Counted from the stretch's first letter, positions 1-11,487 are shown. The stretch is 64,000 nucleotides of DNA from Cercis canadensis (GCA_003255065.1 QAOA01005888.1:165094-229093), one strand, 5' to 3'. The notes: generated by a model not told the origin, from the sequence alone. Program-made: numbers and translations.

Positions 1-80
1 ATATATACCACTTCTTTTTTGAGGTGAAGATATATATACCACTTTAGTGAATTTATTAATTTCAATATTCATTACATGTA

Positions 81-336
81 AGAGTTAAATACATTTTTCG
101 TCTAAAAATTATTTTTTAAATATTATTTTAGTTCTCGATTTATTTTTTGTGTCACTTTACTCCTCAAATAATTATTTTACCCACCAAATCAGTCATTTTA
201 GTGATTATTTTTTGTGCTACGAATGATTGATTTAACGGGCAATATAATTATTCAATGATTAAAATGACACAAAAAATAAATTAAGAATTAAAATGACATT
301 TAAAAAATAATTCAAAGACAAAAAATATATTTTAAT
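81..336. mobile_element. Palindromic AT-rich MITE, copy 1
   Basis: The two halves are near reverse complements: the left side reads as attttttaaat followed by tttattttttgtgtcac, and the right side holds their complements. The outer end begins AGAGTTAAATA. A second member lies at 23771-24019 with the same order of motifs. It has no coding capacity. The superfamily is uncertain. The flanks of this copy show no clear target duplication. Confidence 0.6.
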
Positions 337-1878
337 CATCTAATAATCATAAACAACAATGGCGAAGTCTTAAATTTTCATGAAATTGTTAAAAAAATTA
401 GATAAAAATGTGGAATATTATTGTAAAAGGTAACACTTGCATTGATGAATAGTAATGACCCCTTCTCGAATTCATAGTATTTGTAATTGACTTTAAGTGC
501 AGAAAGAAAATAAGTATGAATGCCAATATCTAGACTGAGACTGGGTTTATTAATTGGCACATACATCACAGTGATCAGAGAAGGATTTTCCATCCTCCAA
601 TATGGAAAATAAGAGGGCATGGTGTCCAAATTCCAAGTTCTTTTAGACAGTAATAATAACAGATTGTGGAAAAAGAAGGCCAAAAATAGAAAAAGAGAGT
701 CTACATGCACATAATGCATTGCGCATTGGGTAGACTGCATATATATATATATATACCCAGTTTTCAACAAGGTCACGAAGAGGGAACAGGATTGGAGTTG
801 CCGTTTCTGCGTCTAACCTTTATAACTGCGCTTGCAAGTGAATCCATTGTTTCCGAAGGAATAAATAGTCGTTATACATGTGTTCAAACTTTAAATCCCT
901 GTCCAATGAGAAAGTTGTGGAGTTGCCAATACGAATATAAAACCAGATTAAAATTGAACCTCTAGAATTTAATAATGGTATTGCTATGTGGAAGTGGAAC
1001 TCGATTCTAAACTAAACTAATATATATTTTCTTATCAGTTATCAACAGATACATTCTGGTCAAAAGGGTTTCCTTTTTTTAAAAAAAAAAGAAATTATTC
1101 TGGTGTAAAAAGTGTTATTATTTTAATAATGCAAAGCACCGATCAATTATATAATAATAAAAAGAAAAATTATGTTTGATTTTAAAAATTTGAGGAAAAT
1201 ATCAATTAGTTTTAAAAAAAGGTTTTTTTTTTATAATGTAAAATTTTTAAAATACATGATCATTCTGTTAACATGAAATTATCTTATTTATATTTGTAAT
1301 TATTTTTTTATGTTATGTAATTATTTTATTAATAAATAAATAAAATAATCAGATAACATGTATGTATATTTTAAATATACTTAATGATAAAGAAAAAAAA
1401 ATGATTCAACAAGATGGCGTAATTAATATTTTTTTTTTTTTTGAGTAATGGTGGTTAGTGATTTTAGTATAGGGCAAATAGAAGTAGTGATTACTGAAGC
1501 TGATATAGTGCTTCTTGAATCTTCAATATGTGGTGGAATCAGGATATTGCATCCTAATTAACACTAATAAGCGTATTATACCTGATTTTGAATTAGAAGT
1601 CAGAAGAGCGTAGGAAAAGATATTGTCAAATTTGAATTACTGAGGGTTGAAGAAGCTGCCCTGAGTGGCAGTGTTAATTAAAAAGATGGTAGATTACAGC
1701 TGCAAGCAATGAGACATGGATATAGCTCTGTCAATTACTATTCCTTAATTCTTTAAGTTAACGTAGAAAAATAAAAGAAGAAGAGAAACGGTGCTTTGCT
1801 GTCATAGCTGCACTCAAGGTGGCTGATTGGCTTATGACTGAGGTGGCTGTTTTCTTAATGATTAAGGTGCCGAATGAA

Positions 1879-2057
1879 GAAGCTGCAAATCTTTGGGCAG
1901 CAGCTGTCAAGTGGTGCTACAGTAAAAGAAAAAAAAAAAAAACTTAGCTGTTCAGACAATAGTTGTCGAGAAGCTGCAAATCTTTGGGCAGCAGCTGTCA
2001 AGTGGTGCTACAGTAAAATAAAAATAAAAATAAAAGAGCTGTTCAGAGTATAGATGT
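1879..2057 (+). repeat. Direct tandem duplication, period 91 bp
   Basis: The segment starting GAAGCTGCAAATCTTTGGGC at 1879 recurs at 1970. About 50 bp at the head of each unit is essentially identical and the tail (poly-A then a GCTGTTCAGA motif) is diverged. No N lies between the copies, so this looks like a real local duplication and not an assembly join. Confidence 0.8.
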
Positions 2058-2330
2058 CCAGAAACCATTTTACGAATATTTATAAATAATTTTATATTTA
2101 ATATATTTTAATATGTAAAAATTTTAAAAAGTTTGAAGTGTGGACAAAATATATTTTGTGTTAAAATTTTAATTTAATTAAAAAATAAAATAAAAGAATT
2201 TCATCTCTTAATCGTTTGCTTAAAAAAATTTTGATATTATATCAAGAAACTATCTCATCCAAAAATTTAAATTATTGGGTGAATACTTATAAATAATTTT
2301 ATATTTAATAATGAGAATTGCCTATTCAAG
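2041..2330 (+). repeat. Dispersed AT-rich repeat, copy 1 of 3
   Basis: The core is a GTTAAAATTT-CAATTTAATT-like block, then an ATTTCATCTCTTAATCGTTT-like block, then GATATTATATCAA. The same order occurs at about 41815-42105 and 58555-58815 on the same strand. The copies are strongly diverged and non-coding. The family was not identified. Confidence 0.55.
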
Positions 2331-2520
2331 CAGTGAAGGCAAGTCTAGGAAGTTTCTATTTTGTGTTTTGCATTCTCTATATGAGAGAGTAGAATTTAAT
2401 GAGTTCTTTAAAAAATTTATATTGAGAGAGTGAAAAATATTAATTGAGTTTTTGTGTAAATGAGAGTTGTGTGTGTAATTTATTATAATTTTTTTTTTTT
2501 ACATAGTTACCTTAAAATTA

Positions 2521-2900
2521 GGGAAAAGTCCAAAAAACCCCCCTGAACTTTAAGCTATGTGTGCTTTACCCCAAAAATTTAAAAACGAAGGGAATACCTC
2601 CTGAAACTATTTAAATGTGCGATTGACCTCCAAAATCCAGACGGACGTTAATTAATGGACAGAAAAGTCACGTGCCATGCACGTGGCATGATTAAAAGCC
2701 TGATTTCATTAGTTAATCAGATTAACTGAACACATGCAAGGCACGTGCTCACTTAAACACTAATCTAGTTTCTCTCTCCACGTGGTCACTTAAACACTAA
2801 TATGGTTTCTCTCTCCCCGATTGTGCTTCTGAATTGGGGTTTTTTGGTGAAATCCCTAGCTTTTGAATTGGGAACTCTTAATATTGAACTCCATTGCCAG
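2521..2900 (+). repeat. MULE left terminal inverted repeat
   Basis: It pairs with 8514-8844 in inverted orientation with high identity. It is longer than the right TIR because a block ending TTTCTCTCTCC is duplicated at about 2748-2818 and about 12 bases are inserted near 2878. TIRs of this length usually hold the promoters of MULE genes. Confidence 0.92.
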
Positions 2901-3480
2901 TGAACTTGGGTGGGATCTCGATTGGGAAGAATTAGCGAGACGTGCAATTTGAGTACTTTCCAGGGATTTACATACCAAGTAATCGTTCTCAGAGCATTCC
3001 ATTTCTCTGTTGAAGTCGCAGTCGCAAAGAACACATACCAGGTAATCGAAAACTTAGAAGAGCACAAAGACCAATGTCAGTGTTTGTACACCAGTCCTTT
3101 ATTTTATGTTCTGTTTACGCCCTTTGTGTTTTGTTAATCTGGTTATGGTGCTCTTCAAACTGTTTATTACGCACCAGATGCATGTACACTGTTGCATAGG
3201 AATTTCTCCATATATTTTGCAATATATAAGGCTTTCCATATAGCTTAGGCATTTTGCACATGCATATTGTTGCACCCTTTCCATGCGACATTGAAATTGA
3301 TGTATTTTTTATTTTATATTAGTAACAGTTGACATATGTTGGAATATTGTGTCCCATATGGCTTAGGCAGATGTTTGAGTTGGATGTTTAGCTTCTGTTT
3401 TGTCTTTTTTGTTGTTGTGATGTGGTCCCCAAGGTACTGGGATGTGGTCCTCATATGTTTTATTTCTGTATTACAGCAGG

Positions 3481-6400
3481 ATGTATATTGATGTTGAGTT
3501 GTATTATGGAGGGGCACTTAGGTATTTTCCCTGCACGAGATATGAAGGTGGGGTGATGGAAAGAATAGAGGATTTTGATGTTGATTACTTGTCTGTGACA
3601 CATTTGAATAAACATATAATTGAAGAAGGGTATGGAAATGTTGAGTTTGTGTGGTATAAATTCGAGGATGAGACTTTTGAGGATGGGATCAAGCCATTTT
3701 TGGCTGACAAGGATGTGAGGTGTATTTTGAATACTATAGGGAATAGAATGAATAGGGTGCTACAATTATATGTTGAGCACCATGTGGATACTCCTGTAGT
3801 CAGTGAGGAATCCTTGAAACTAACAGCTGAACCTCATGATTGGACTGCTGAAGAGAGGGGGACTGAAGATAGTGAAGCTCATGTTTTTACTGCTGATAAG
3901 AGAGGGACTAAAACAGTTGAACCTATGGGGAGTGAACATGATGATGAAAGGGGGGATGAGCGTCTGTTTGGTGAGGCTGATGATGAGGATGAATGGCAGG
4001 ATGGGGATGAGGATGAGGATGATGAAGTGAATTTGGATGAGTGTGATTTCGTTGACAGTGATATAGAGAATGAAGATTTATTTTGTGAGAATGTTGAGGG
4101 TGGCAGTCAGGGAGTTATGGGGCAGAGACAGGGGGTGGGACCTTTGAATGAAGCAGGGCCTTCAAATGAAGCTGGTCCAAGAGGTGAGGCAGAGATAAAT
4201 GCTGGGGCCGAAGGCCCAAGGGTTGAGGCTGAGGATAATGCTAGTGCTGAAAGCCCAAGTGGTGAGAAGATGGGAGAAGTGCTAAGACCTAAAGTTGTAT
4301 TAGATCATGATGGTGAGGCCTTGAGTGATTATGCTGACAGTGATGTCTTATGTAGCCCAGCTGAGGAGGACAGTGATCAGCCCAAAAAAGATAGGTATCC
4401 AGAGTTTAACCACCATATTGATATGAAGAAAAAAATAAGGCTCCAAGTTGGTATGAAGTTTGCCAACTTTAGGATTTTTAGGGATGCCTTGAAATAGTAC
4501 TGCATAGAGAATGACATTGACTTCATATATCTGAAAAATGAGGCAGCAAGGATAACTGTTCAGTGCAAAAGGAAGTGTGGGTGGAAGATGCATGCTTCAA
4601 AGAACCAAGAAGGCAATACTTTTCAAATTAAGTCATGGACAAATCAGGAGCACGATGATTGTGCCTAGGAAAACAACAACAAAAAGGCAAACTCTGCTTG
4701 GCTGGCCAGAAAATACGAACAACATATTCGAGATAACAAGGGGAAATGGGAGAATGAGACCTTCATAAATCAAGTGGCACGAGACTACTCAACCTTTGTG
4801 TCAAGATATCAAGTGTATAGAGCAAAGAAAACTGCAAAGCAGAAGTTGGAAGACACACATAAGGAGCAATATGCTCTTTTATGGAGGTACTGTGCAGCAA
4901 TATTGCTCTATAATCCTGGCTCTTCAATGAAGGTGAAAGTGGAAAATAGGCATTTTCAGAGACTTTATGTTTGTTTGGATGCTGCGAAGAGGGGGTTTAA
5001 ATACTGCAGACCCCTCATACATCTGGATGGATGCTTCCTTAAAGCAGGGATGGGTGGAATGTTGCTATCTGCAGTGGGGAAGGATGCAAACGACAACATG
5101 TTTTCCATTGCATATGCAGCATGTGAAGCTGAGGTGAAGGACACATGGGAGTGGTTTTTGGAGCTGTTGATAGGTGATATTGGACCTGCAAATGAACATG
5201 GTTGGATCTTCATGTCTGACCAACAAAAGGTACCTACTTTTCTTACTTAGATTGAATTAGTGCATATGCTATTTAAACTTGGTTTAAGTTCAGGTTATAA
5301 GTGTCTATGTGTTTACATACAGGGCTTGAAAGAAGTGTTGGCTGAGATGGGGGTAGAGCACAGATTCTGTGTTAGGCGTTTATATGCCAATTTTAAGCTT
5401 AAGTATCAAGGCCAAGCCCTCAAAACTTGTATGTGGAATGCTGCCAAATCAACAACATCTGCAGACTTCAAGTTTCACATGGGAGAGCTTCGCCAATTAA
5501 ATGACCATGCTGCAAACTTCTTAGCAGATCAGCATCCAAGAACATGGTCAAGGCATGCATTCAGTCCAAGGGCAAAGTCAGGAGCACTGCAAAACAATAT
5601 GTCTGAGACTTTTAATTCATATGTGCTGCCTGCAAGGGACAAGCCCATCATAACCATGATGGAAACTATTAGAAGAATGATGATGAAGAGGTTTACTACA
5701 AAGAAAACAGGGATGTTGAGCTACACTGGTTTGATCTGTCCACGGATTGCAGCACAGCTTGAAAAATCCAAGTCAGATGGCATTAACTGTATCTGTCATA
5801 TGAATGGAGATGACAAGTTTGAGGTGGATAGTTGGCAAGGAGAGAGAAGAGTTGTGGATTTAGTGGCTAGAACTTGTTCATGTAGGGTGTGGGACATTAT
5901 AGGGGTGCCATGTGGACATGCTGTCAAGTGTATCTATGCACAAAGAGAACAGCCTGAAATGTATGTTGATTCATATTTCACAAAAGAGACATTCTTGAAG
6001 ACATATGGGGCTATGGTTAATCCTGTACCTGGTGAGGATGAATGACCAAGTAATGAGTACGAGACTGTGTTGCCTCCAGTAGGCAGAACTCTTATAGGTA
6101 GACCTCGAAAGAACAGAAAGAGAGCTGCTGATGAGCCCCCAAATGCTACCAAGGTGAGTCGAGCTGGAACAAGGATGAAATGTGGAAATTGTGGCCAATT
6201 TGACCATAACACTCGCACTTGCAAGGGACCTGTCAACCCCAATAGAAGGATATATAAGAAGAAGTCTGCAACATTAAATCCTGTGAGTCATCTACTGCTC
6301 AAATATATTTTTGTTAAATGTTGTGTTTTTTGCTGACTTCGAATGACATTTTTTGATCCCAGATTGGAAGAAGGAAAAAGTCAGGAGCCTGTGTTGCCGA

Positions 6401-6629
6401 GAGTGAATCAAGTGCTGCCACTCCCTCACGTGCAACACAACCACAAAGTCAGTCAAGTGCTGCTATTACACCACCACTTGATGCACAAGGTTCAAGAAGA
6501 CAGACAAGAGTCTTTGGTGAGAGAGTCTTTATGACACAACCACCCACTGAACAACCATCACTGACAGCTGATCATCACATGGGAGGCACTAGAGGAAAGT
6601 GTAAAGGAAGGGCAGGACAAACACAGTAG
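3481..6629 (+). pseudogene. MURA-type MULE transposase, interrupted by stops
   Basis: The frame opens with MYIDVELYYGG at 3481. Apparent exons are 3481-5228, 5323-6280 and 6361-6629. The acidic N-terminal third is followed by a DNA-binding segment. The catalytic MULE domain shows the DDE residues in HLDGCFLKA (about 5020), FMSDQQKG (about 5212) and NNMSETFN (about 5595). A SWIM zinc finger (CSCRVWDIIGVPCGH, about 5878-5925) and a CCHC knuckle (CGNCGQFDHNTRTC, about 6182-6223) follow. Three in-frame stops interrupt it: TAG 4495-4497, TAG 4666-4668 and TGA 6043-6045, the last probably an ancestral tryptophan codon. No frameshift is needed to follow the domains, so inactivation is recent or the stops are assembly errors. 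Confidence 0.9.
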
Positions 6630-6879
6630 CACATGTGGTCCACTTGCAGTCAGGGACAAGCATTTTTTTCACATGACTTCGTTTTGTGCCTTTTGAGGTG
6701 TTTGGTTAGGCATGCTGTTATGGTCCCACAAGATGTAATAATTTCCATTGTTTTGAAGCCCTTTGTGAGCTAGTTGTGGCCATTTATCTTAGTTCATAAC
6801 AATTAAATGTATTATGTATTTTTTTTATCCATATAAATGCTTTGTGACAGATTGCCATTATAAGGCTGATTCCTTTGTT

Positions 6880-7560
6880 CAAGAATGATTATCCAAGTGA
6901 AGCCATAATTGTAATGGTTTTTCAGTTCAAATCTGGTTTGAGAATTTCATTCTGGTTTCTTAGTGTGCTGATAGAATTCTGGTTTCTTGGTTTTTTTTGT
7001 GTAATATGCTTTTATTATTGAAATCTAGATGCTTTTTCCACTACTGATTAAGTTGTTAAATTTAGGCTATACTGTCTGGTTTTATTCTGCAATATCCTAT
7101 CTGTCTTTGTTCCTTATGATTTTACTGGTCCAGTTATGTGATTATGTGCATTCTGGTTTTATTGTGCATTATGGGTTTACTGTGCATTCTAGTTTTACTA
7201 TGCATTTTGGTTTCACTGTGCAGAGTTGGTTTTACTGTTCATTCTGATTTTATTGTTCAAATCTTCTGCCCTTTTCTGGTGCTGGTTGAGTTGTTATAAT
7301 GTGGCATTATGTTCTTCTAATTTTGGGTTTTGTTGTGCAAACAAGCCCTTTGTGAGCTACTTCTTGAAACCATGTATTATTTTCTAGTACTGGTTGAGTA
7401 GTTGAATTCTGGTATTCTTGTACCTGGTTTTGTTGTGCTACAATTATATTGTTCAAATCTGGTATTTTTCCTGACGTTGGTTCAGTTGTTGAAACTAGTA
7501 TTATTTTTTGGTCCTGGTTGAGTTGTTGAATTCCTCTCATACTTTCTGGTTTTGTTGTGC
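6880..7560 (+). repeat. Degenerate short repeats in the MULE spacer
   Basis: Between the transposase stop and the GRF gene the DNA is T-rich and repeats variants of TGTGCATTCTGGTTTTA. The spacing is about 22 bp in the cleanest part (7145-7260), with looser GTTCAAATCTGGTTTTG-like variants on both sides. No open frame is convincing. It may be the 3' untranslated spacer between the two convergent genes. Confidence 0.6.
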
Positions 7561-8071
7561 ACCAAGCCTCTTATTTTGTTGAAATTTGATGTTAGAGGTG
7601 AAAATTGCAGTTCCTATTGAATGCTGGTAAAATTTCCTCCTTTATTTGTTCAGTTATGGTCTATGATGGTTTTATTGCTCAATACTGCCTTTTAAAGTTC
7701 AATTCAGGTACAAGTTTTTGGTGTTTTGTTCACTTCTGCTTTCTTCTAGTGGACAGTGTTTGTGTCTACCAAGCACTGCTGCGCAATATGTGTTTCAACT
7801 GGACCATTCTATGCTTAGGATGCTAGCACCAGCTCACAGCCAATTTCATTACTCAAAACTCATACCAATATGCTTGCTCAATACTCATAGCCGAAACTCA
7901 TACCAATCTGCTTGCTGATAATTGTAATGATTTTAAATTGCTTATATAAGATACCAGCCACTGAGGTTATTTAAGTTGTAAACAAACTTCATGAATAAAA
8001 CAGATTACTTCATTCACGTACTGAAAAGGGTAAACAAACTTTAACATATATAACATTTTACACCAACTATG

Positions 8072-8425
8072 CTACATCAACCGTTTCATCAGTAATCCAA
8101 AACCTACTATCCATGTTAGCACCAACATCAAACGCAACTTCTTTACATTGCGTTTTTCCAGTTTCAGCTCCTCGGTAAGTGCCCTGTTCTTCTTCACTAA
8201 AGATTTCACCAATTGTTCTTCTCTCTTACTCACACGAGGATCATACCAGCAGAAGTAGTTACAAGCATCACCTGACCCATACCTACTACACCCAAAAAAT
8301 CTCCTGCCTGGGTTCTTCTCAGTCCAAGAAATTCGCATACGACATGCAATATTACAGTAGCATCGTTGCATGTCTTCATCATGAATTTCAGACATCTCCC
8401 CAAGATCACCAGTGGCGGATGACAT
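8072..8425 (-). CDS. GRF-type zinc-finger protein with C-terminal membrane segment, carried by the MULE
   Basis: This 117-residue intact frame resembles the small plant proteins of the At4g04775 type that carry a single GRF zinc finger. The finger spans about residues 22-60, with candidate zinc ligands C22, C24, C46 and C55 and extra cysteines C28 and C59. The GRF signature is visible as NPGRRFFGC. A lysine- and glutamate-rich stretch at 66-97 could form a coiled coil, and a hydrophobic segment at 99-113 could be a membrane anchor. It lies wholly inside the MULE, starts about 90 bp inside the right TIR, and converges on the transposase. Such genes are commonly seen near plant transposons. A role as an accessory transposition protein, or a captured host gene, is inference. 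Confidence 0.75.
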   Translation of the reverse strand: MSSATGDLGEMSEIHDEDMQRCYCNIACRMRISWTEKNPGRRFFGCSRYGSGDACNYFCWYDPRVSKREEQLVKSLVKKNRALTEELKLEKRNVKKLRLMLVLTWIVGFGLLMKRLM

Positions 8426-8513
8426 TATACACTTCGAACAAGCTTAAAAGTGTTATAGCAATTCAAACCCCCAGGGTTCGGGCTGCAATTCCTTCCTCTA
8501 TCACTTCTTCAAT

Positions 8514-8844
8514 CTGGCAATGGAGTTCCCAATTCAAAAGCTAGGGATTTCAACAGAGAAACCCCAATTCAGAAGCACAATCGGGGAGAGAGAAACTAGA
8601 TTAGTGTTTAAGTGAGCACGTGCCTTGCATGTGTTCAGTTAATCTGATTAACTAATGAAATCAGGCTTTTAATCACGCCACGTGCATGGCACGTGACTTT
8701 TCTGTCCATTAATTAACGTCCGTCTGGATTTTGGGGGTCAATCGCACATTTAAATAGTTTCAGGAGGTATTCCCTTCGTTTTTAAATTTTTGGGGGTAAA
8801 GCACACATAGCTTAAAGTTCAGGGGGGTTTTTTGGACTTTTTCC
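8514..8844 (-). repeat. MULE right terminal inverted repeat
   Basis: This is the reverse complement of 2521-2900, ending GGACTTTTTCC at the target duplication. It lies immediately upstream of the GRF gene and so probably contains that gene's promoter. Confidence 0.92.
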
Positions 8845-9178
8845 TTAAAATTATGTGTCATATTTCTATTCTCATTTCACTTTAGTTATAATTAGTTATA
8901 TCCCATTTAATTTTCTAACAAGCTGATTATTGTGATTGGTAATCCTGTGCCTCCTACTGACGAGTTTTGAAGTTGATACCTCATACATAATTAAAGTATA
9001 AGATTGTGTTGTGTCCTCTCCCCTGAAAGCAAAAGCAATGAGCAATGACTCCAATTGAAAAAGCATTTCTGCTTTGGGTTTTGGTGTTGATGCAGACCGC
9101 ATGCAACTACAATAAAATAGGACCCAACTCATCCACCAGCAAATTAAGGAGAGTTGCATTATTGTACCATTAATTGTA

Positions 9179-9430
9179 AGGGGTGTTATGTTACACCCTG
9201 ACGTGACATAAGTCATATTATCATTTTTTTATATAATTTTTTTTATATATTGTATTAGTTTGTTATAATTTAAATTTTATTAAACTCACTTTTAGTATAA
9301 TTTAGATATTAATTTAATAAAATTTAAATTATATCGATTATACTAAATTAATATAATATAAAATTAAAACTATATAAAAAATAAAAAATTTGACAATAAA
9401 TCAGATAAGGGGTGTAGAATAGTCTAGCCC
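9179..9430. mobile_element. MULE-type MITE with 9-bp target duplication
   Basis: The element starts AGGGGTGTTATGTTACACCC, and its right end is a partial inverted copy whose complement reads GGGCTAGACTATTCTACACC. Identical 9-bp flanks TTAATTGTA occur at 9170-9178 and 9431-9439. The interior is AT-rich and can fold back. It has no coding capacity. Confidence 0.8.
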
Positions 9431-9663
9431 TTAATTGTATGAGTGATGGTTCCTCCTCGATCGGGGCCACACCTCATGGAACAAACAGATGGTGATGGTG
9501 ATCGACGACGATATTACTTGACCAAACTTGCTGTCTCACTCTCTCTAACTCAGCAAAGTTATAGCCTTTTTACAGCACCACATATTACATAAATGCTTAT
9601 TTGCTACTCCAAACAGATTTGCTAACCAGTTGCACTTGCACCTATTAAAGCAACTTTTCTTAT

Positions 9664-10582
9664 AATTTGAAATCATATTATAAATGTTAAAGTGTGTTCA
9701 TATATAGACAGATTTATAACATCAAGTTCAAAGGAAATGCTGGCCTGGTAGCAAGGAAGTTATTGATTATTTGGATTAGAATTACTTATGTCATTGAAAG
9801 TTAAGATTCCCTATATGCTCTATGATTAGGGAAATTTTAGTAGACTAGTAGGTTCATTAATTGTGTCTTGGGATTTTGAATCTTGACTTGAAATTGATCA
9901 ATAACAATATTTTTAAGTGGGTGAGTAGTGTGCTACATTCTCTTCAATTAGGTGAGTTCAAGTATGATTCACCTAGTAATTTTGATGTTATTGCGAATAT
10001 CGCAAAAAATTAAGTCACTTAATATGTGTTAGAATATAGAATTTCTTATAAAATACAAGAATGATATTATATAAAAAAGCGTGTCAAGAAACAATTTTTT
10101 GAAATTTTACATTTGATAAAAAACTGTGTATTCTGACACATACTAAGTAACTCAATTTTTTGAAATCTTCACAATAACACACAAATCAAACTATAAATTT
10201 CACTAAATTCCACCCAATCGAGGGGACAGCATAGGATAACCCTCACCTTTTAAGTGTTGTTCTTGGTTCAGATCACAGTTTGTGGTGTGTCAAATACGAT
10301 CCGGCAATTATTTAGGTGTACGTCAGTTTCAATTGCCTAACAAAAAGGATTAGGTAGCTGCTGGGGACAAAATGTTAATGAATGGTTCCTGAGAGGAGAA
10401 CATATTGGATCTATTATTGAATTTGTATAAAAGTATCGTGAGGAACAAATGCATGGCCTACCCTGATATATACCTGCATCTGCATTTGCTTTTTTGTCGT
10501 AAACCATGTACAGCCACAAGCTCAACCTAATCCTGTAAACAATTTCACATGGCCGTGCACCATATCAGCCCAACACAATGCA
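9664..10582 (+). repeat. Large inverted duplication, left arm
   Basis: This arm matches 13777-14681 in reverse complement over about 0.9 kb, at roughly 90% or better by eye. Shared landmarks are CTGGCCTGGTAGCAAGGAAG near the outer end and AGCCCAACACAATGCA at the inner end. It contains a MITE (9920-10247) at the same place as in the other arm. Apart from the MITE it has no coding content that I can recognise. Confidence 0.93.
9920..10247. mobile_element. Foldback MITE (GGTGAG family), copy in left arm
   Basis: The termini are GGTGAGTAGTGTGCTACATT and the complement of ATAGGATAACCCTCACC. The 9-bp flanks TTTTAAGTG at 9911-9919 and 10248-10256 are identical, suggesting a Mutator-type MITE. The middle is a long imperfect palindrome containing CTTATAAAATACAAGAATG and its complement. 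Related copies lie at 14108-14431 and 38448-38811. Confidence 0.85.
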
Positions 10583-10890
10583 TCTTAGTAAAGAATATTT
10601 ACAGGCTGCTCACTTTTCTATCATATGCAATGTTCCAAAGATAATCAGAGTTGGAACCCGAGATGAAGGTCTTTATCCTCTAATTAAGATATGATTATAT
10701 TGTTGTATGGAATAAAAGAGAGTTCATTACCCAGGATCAATAGAAATTGAGTGAGAAATTGTCATTTGATTCAGAAATGTCACAAGCTAGCAACATTCAT
10801 TTGATAAAAAAAAAAAAAAAAATCAATGAATAGGTTAGCCAAAAGAATTAAAAAAATAAATAAGCAATGGTACAAATAGAAATGGTAGGT

Positions 10891-11352
10891 TCAAAAGGCG
10901 CATAGAAGCAAATGTTGGTTGGTTGGTTGTTGATGAAGATGCAGAGGTGATTGGCAAGGAGTGGTAGCTATGGACATTAAGACAGCTTGCTCCAAATCCT
11001 TAGCTACGTTTCGTTGGATGAGCATAATTACATACTCTATTACTGTGCCTTCACATGGCAATGTAAGAGGCGCATTGCTTGACAAGCCGAACTCTTCTTC
11101 TGCCAACTTGAAGAGCTCTCTGAAGATTTCATTGTTAAGATAAATTAAGGGAAGCACAAAGCGCCTCTGATCGGTGCTGTACACTACAAAGTGACCCTTC
11201 GCTGCTGTGTTGCTGCTGCAACCTTCTGCTTTTACATTTACATTTACATTTTCTTGAGTTCTTCGCCACGAGATTCTCTTCCTTGTGTTTCTGTTTGTGG
11301 CATGTTTCTGCCACTTCCTTGACATTTCGATGATTTTCTTGGTAATAATCAT
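10891..11352 (-). CDS. SAUR-family auxin-responsive protein
   Basis: This single-exon, 153-residue protein has the SAUR core at about residues 50-125. The hallmark GHFVVYSTDQRRFVLPL block is followed by YLNNEIFRELFKLAEEEFG. The basic N-terminus beginning MIITKKIIEMSRKWQK resembles the SAUR61-68 clade, whose members act near the plasma membrane and promote cell expansion by inhibiting PP2C.D phosphatases (family knowledge). The start is the first ATG and there is no intron, as usual for SAURs. A TATA box lies about 136 bp upstream. A paralogue on the same strand sits 1.8 kb upstream, and both are enclosed by the inverted duplication. Confidence 0.95.
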   Translation of the reverse strand: MIITKKIIEMSRKWQKHATNRNTRKRISWRRTQENVNVNVKAEGCSSNTAAKGHFVVYSTDQRRFVLPLIYLNNEIFRELFKLAEEEFGLSSNAPLTLPCEGTVIEYVIMLIQRNVAKDLEQAVLMSIATTPCQSPLHLHQQPTNQHLLLCAF

Positions 11353-11487
11353 TTTCTGTCACCTTTATTGACCATGGAGATTTATGGTAAGACAAGAGAA
11401 ATAATATATTAAGATAGTGGAGGTTGAAACTTGAAATCAGTACTCAAATCAAATGGGTGTGGATAGATGACTAGGGACGTTGGTTTC

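Larger units (their letters stand above)
337..2511. other. AT-rich intergenic region
   Basis: No open frame here resembles a known protein and no exon chain could be built. It contains a short tandem duplication (1879-2057) and one copy of a dispersed repeat (about 2041-2330). Open frames at 378-776 and 705-965 are low-complexity and were rejected. Confidence 0.6.
2521..8844. mobile_element. Mutator-like DNA transposon (MULE), full length
   Basis: Both termini are present. The left end starts GGGAAAAGTCCAAAAAACCC and the right end is its near reverse complement. A perfect 9-bp target duplication, TTAAAATTA, flanks the element at 2512-2520 and 8845-8853, which is the Mutator signature. The interior carries a MURA-type transposase reading left to right (3481-6629, decayed) and a GRF zinc-finger ORF reading right to left (8072-8425, intact), each starting beside its own TIR. 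The perfect target duplication and well matched TIRs suggest fairly recent insertion. Because the transposase has three stops, this copy could only move if supplied in trans. Confidence 0.95.

Noticed and set aside
378-965. Open frames on both strands, 86-132 residues
   Set aside because: They overlap each other, are of low complexity (runs of Leu, Ile, Tyr) and match no family I know.
8896-9216. 106-residue minus-strand frame
   Set aside because: It runs into the MITE at 9179 and has no domain-like pattern.
10337-10525. Frame conserved in both arms of the inverted duplication (also 13776-14018)
   Set aside because: The similarity follows from the DNA duplication. Length and ends differ between arms and no protein is recognised.
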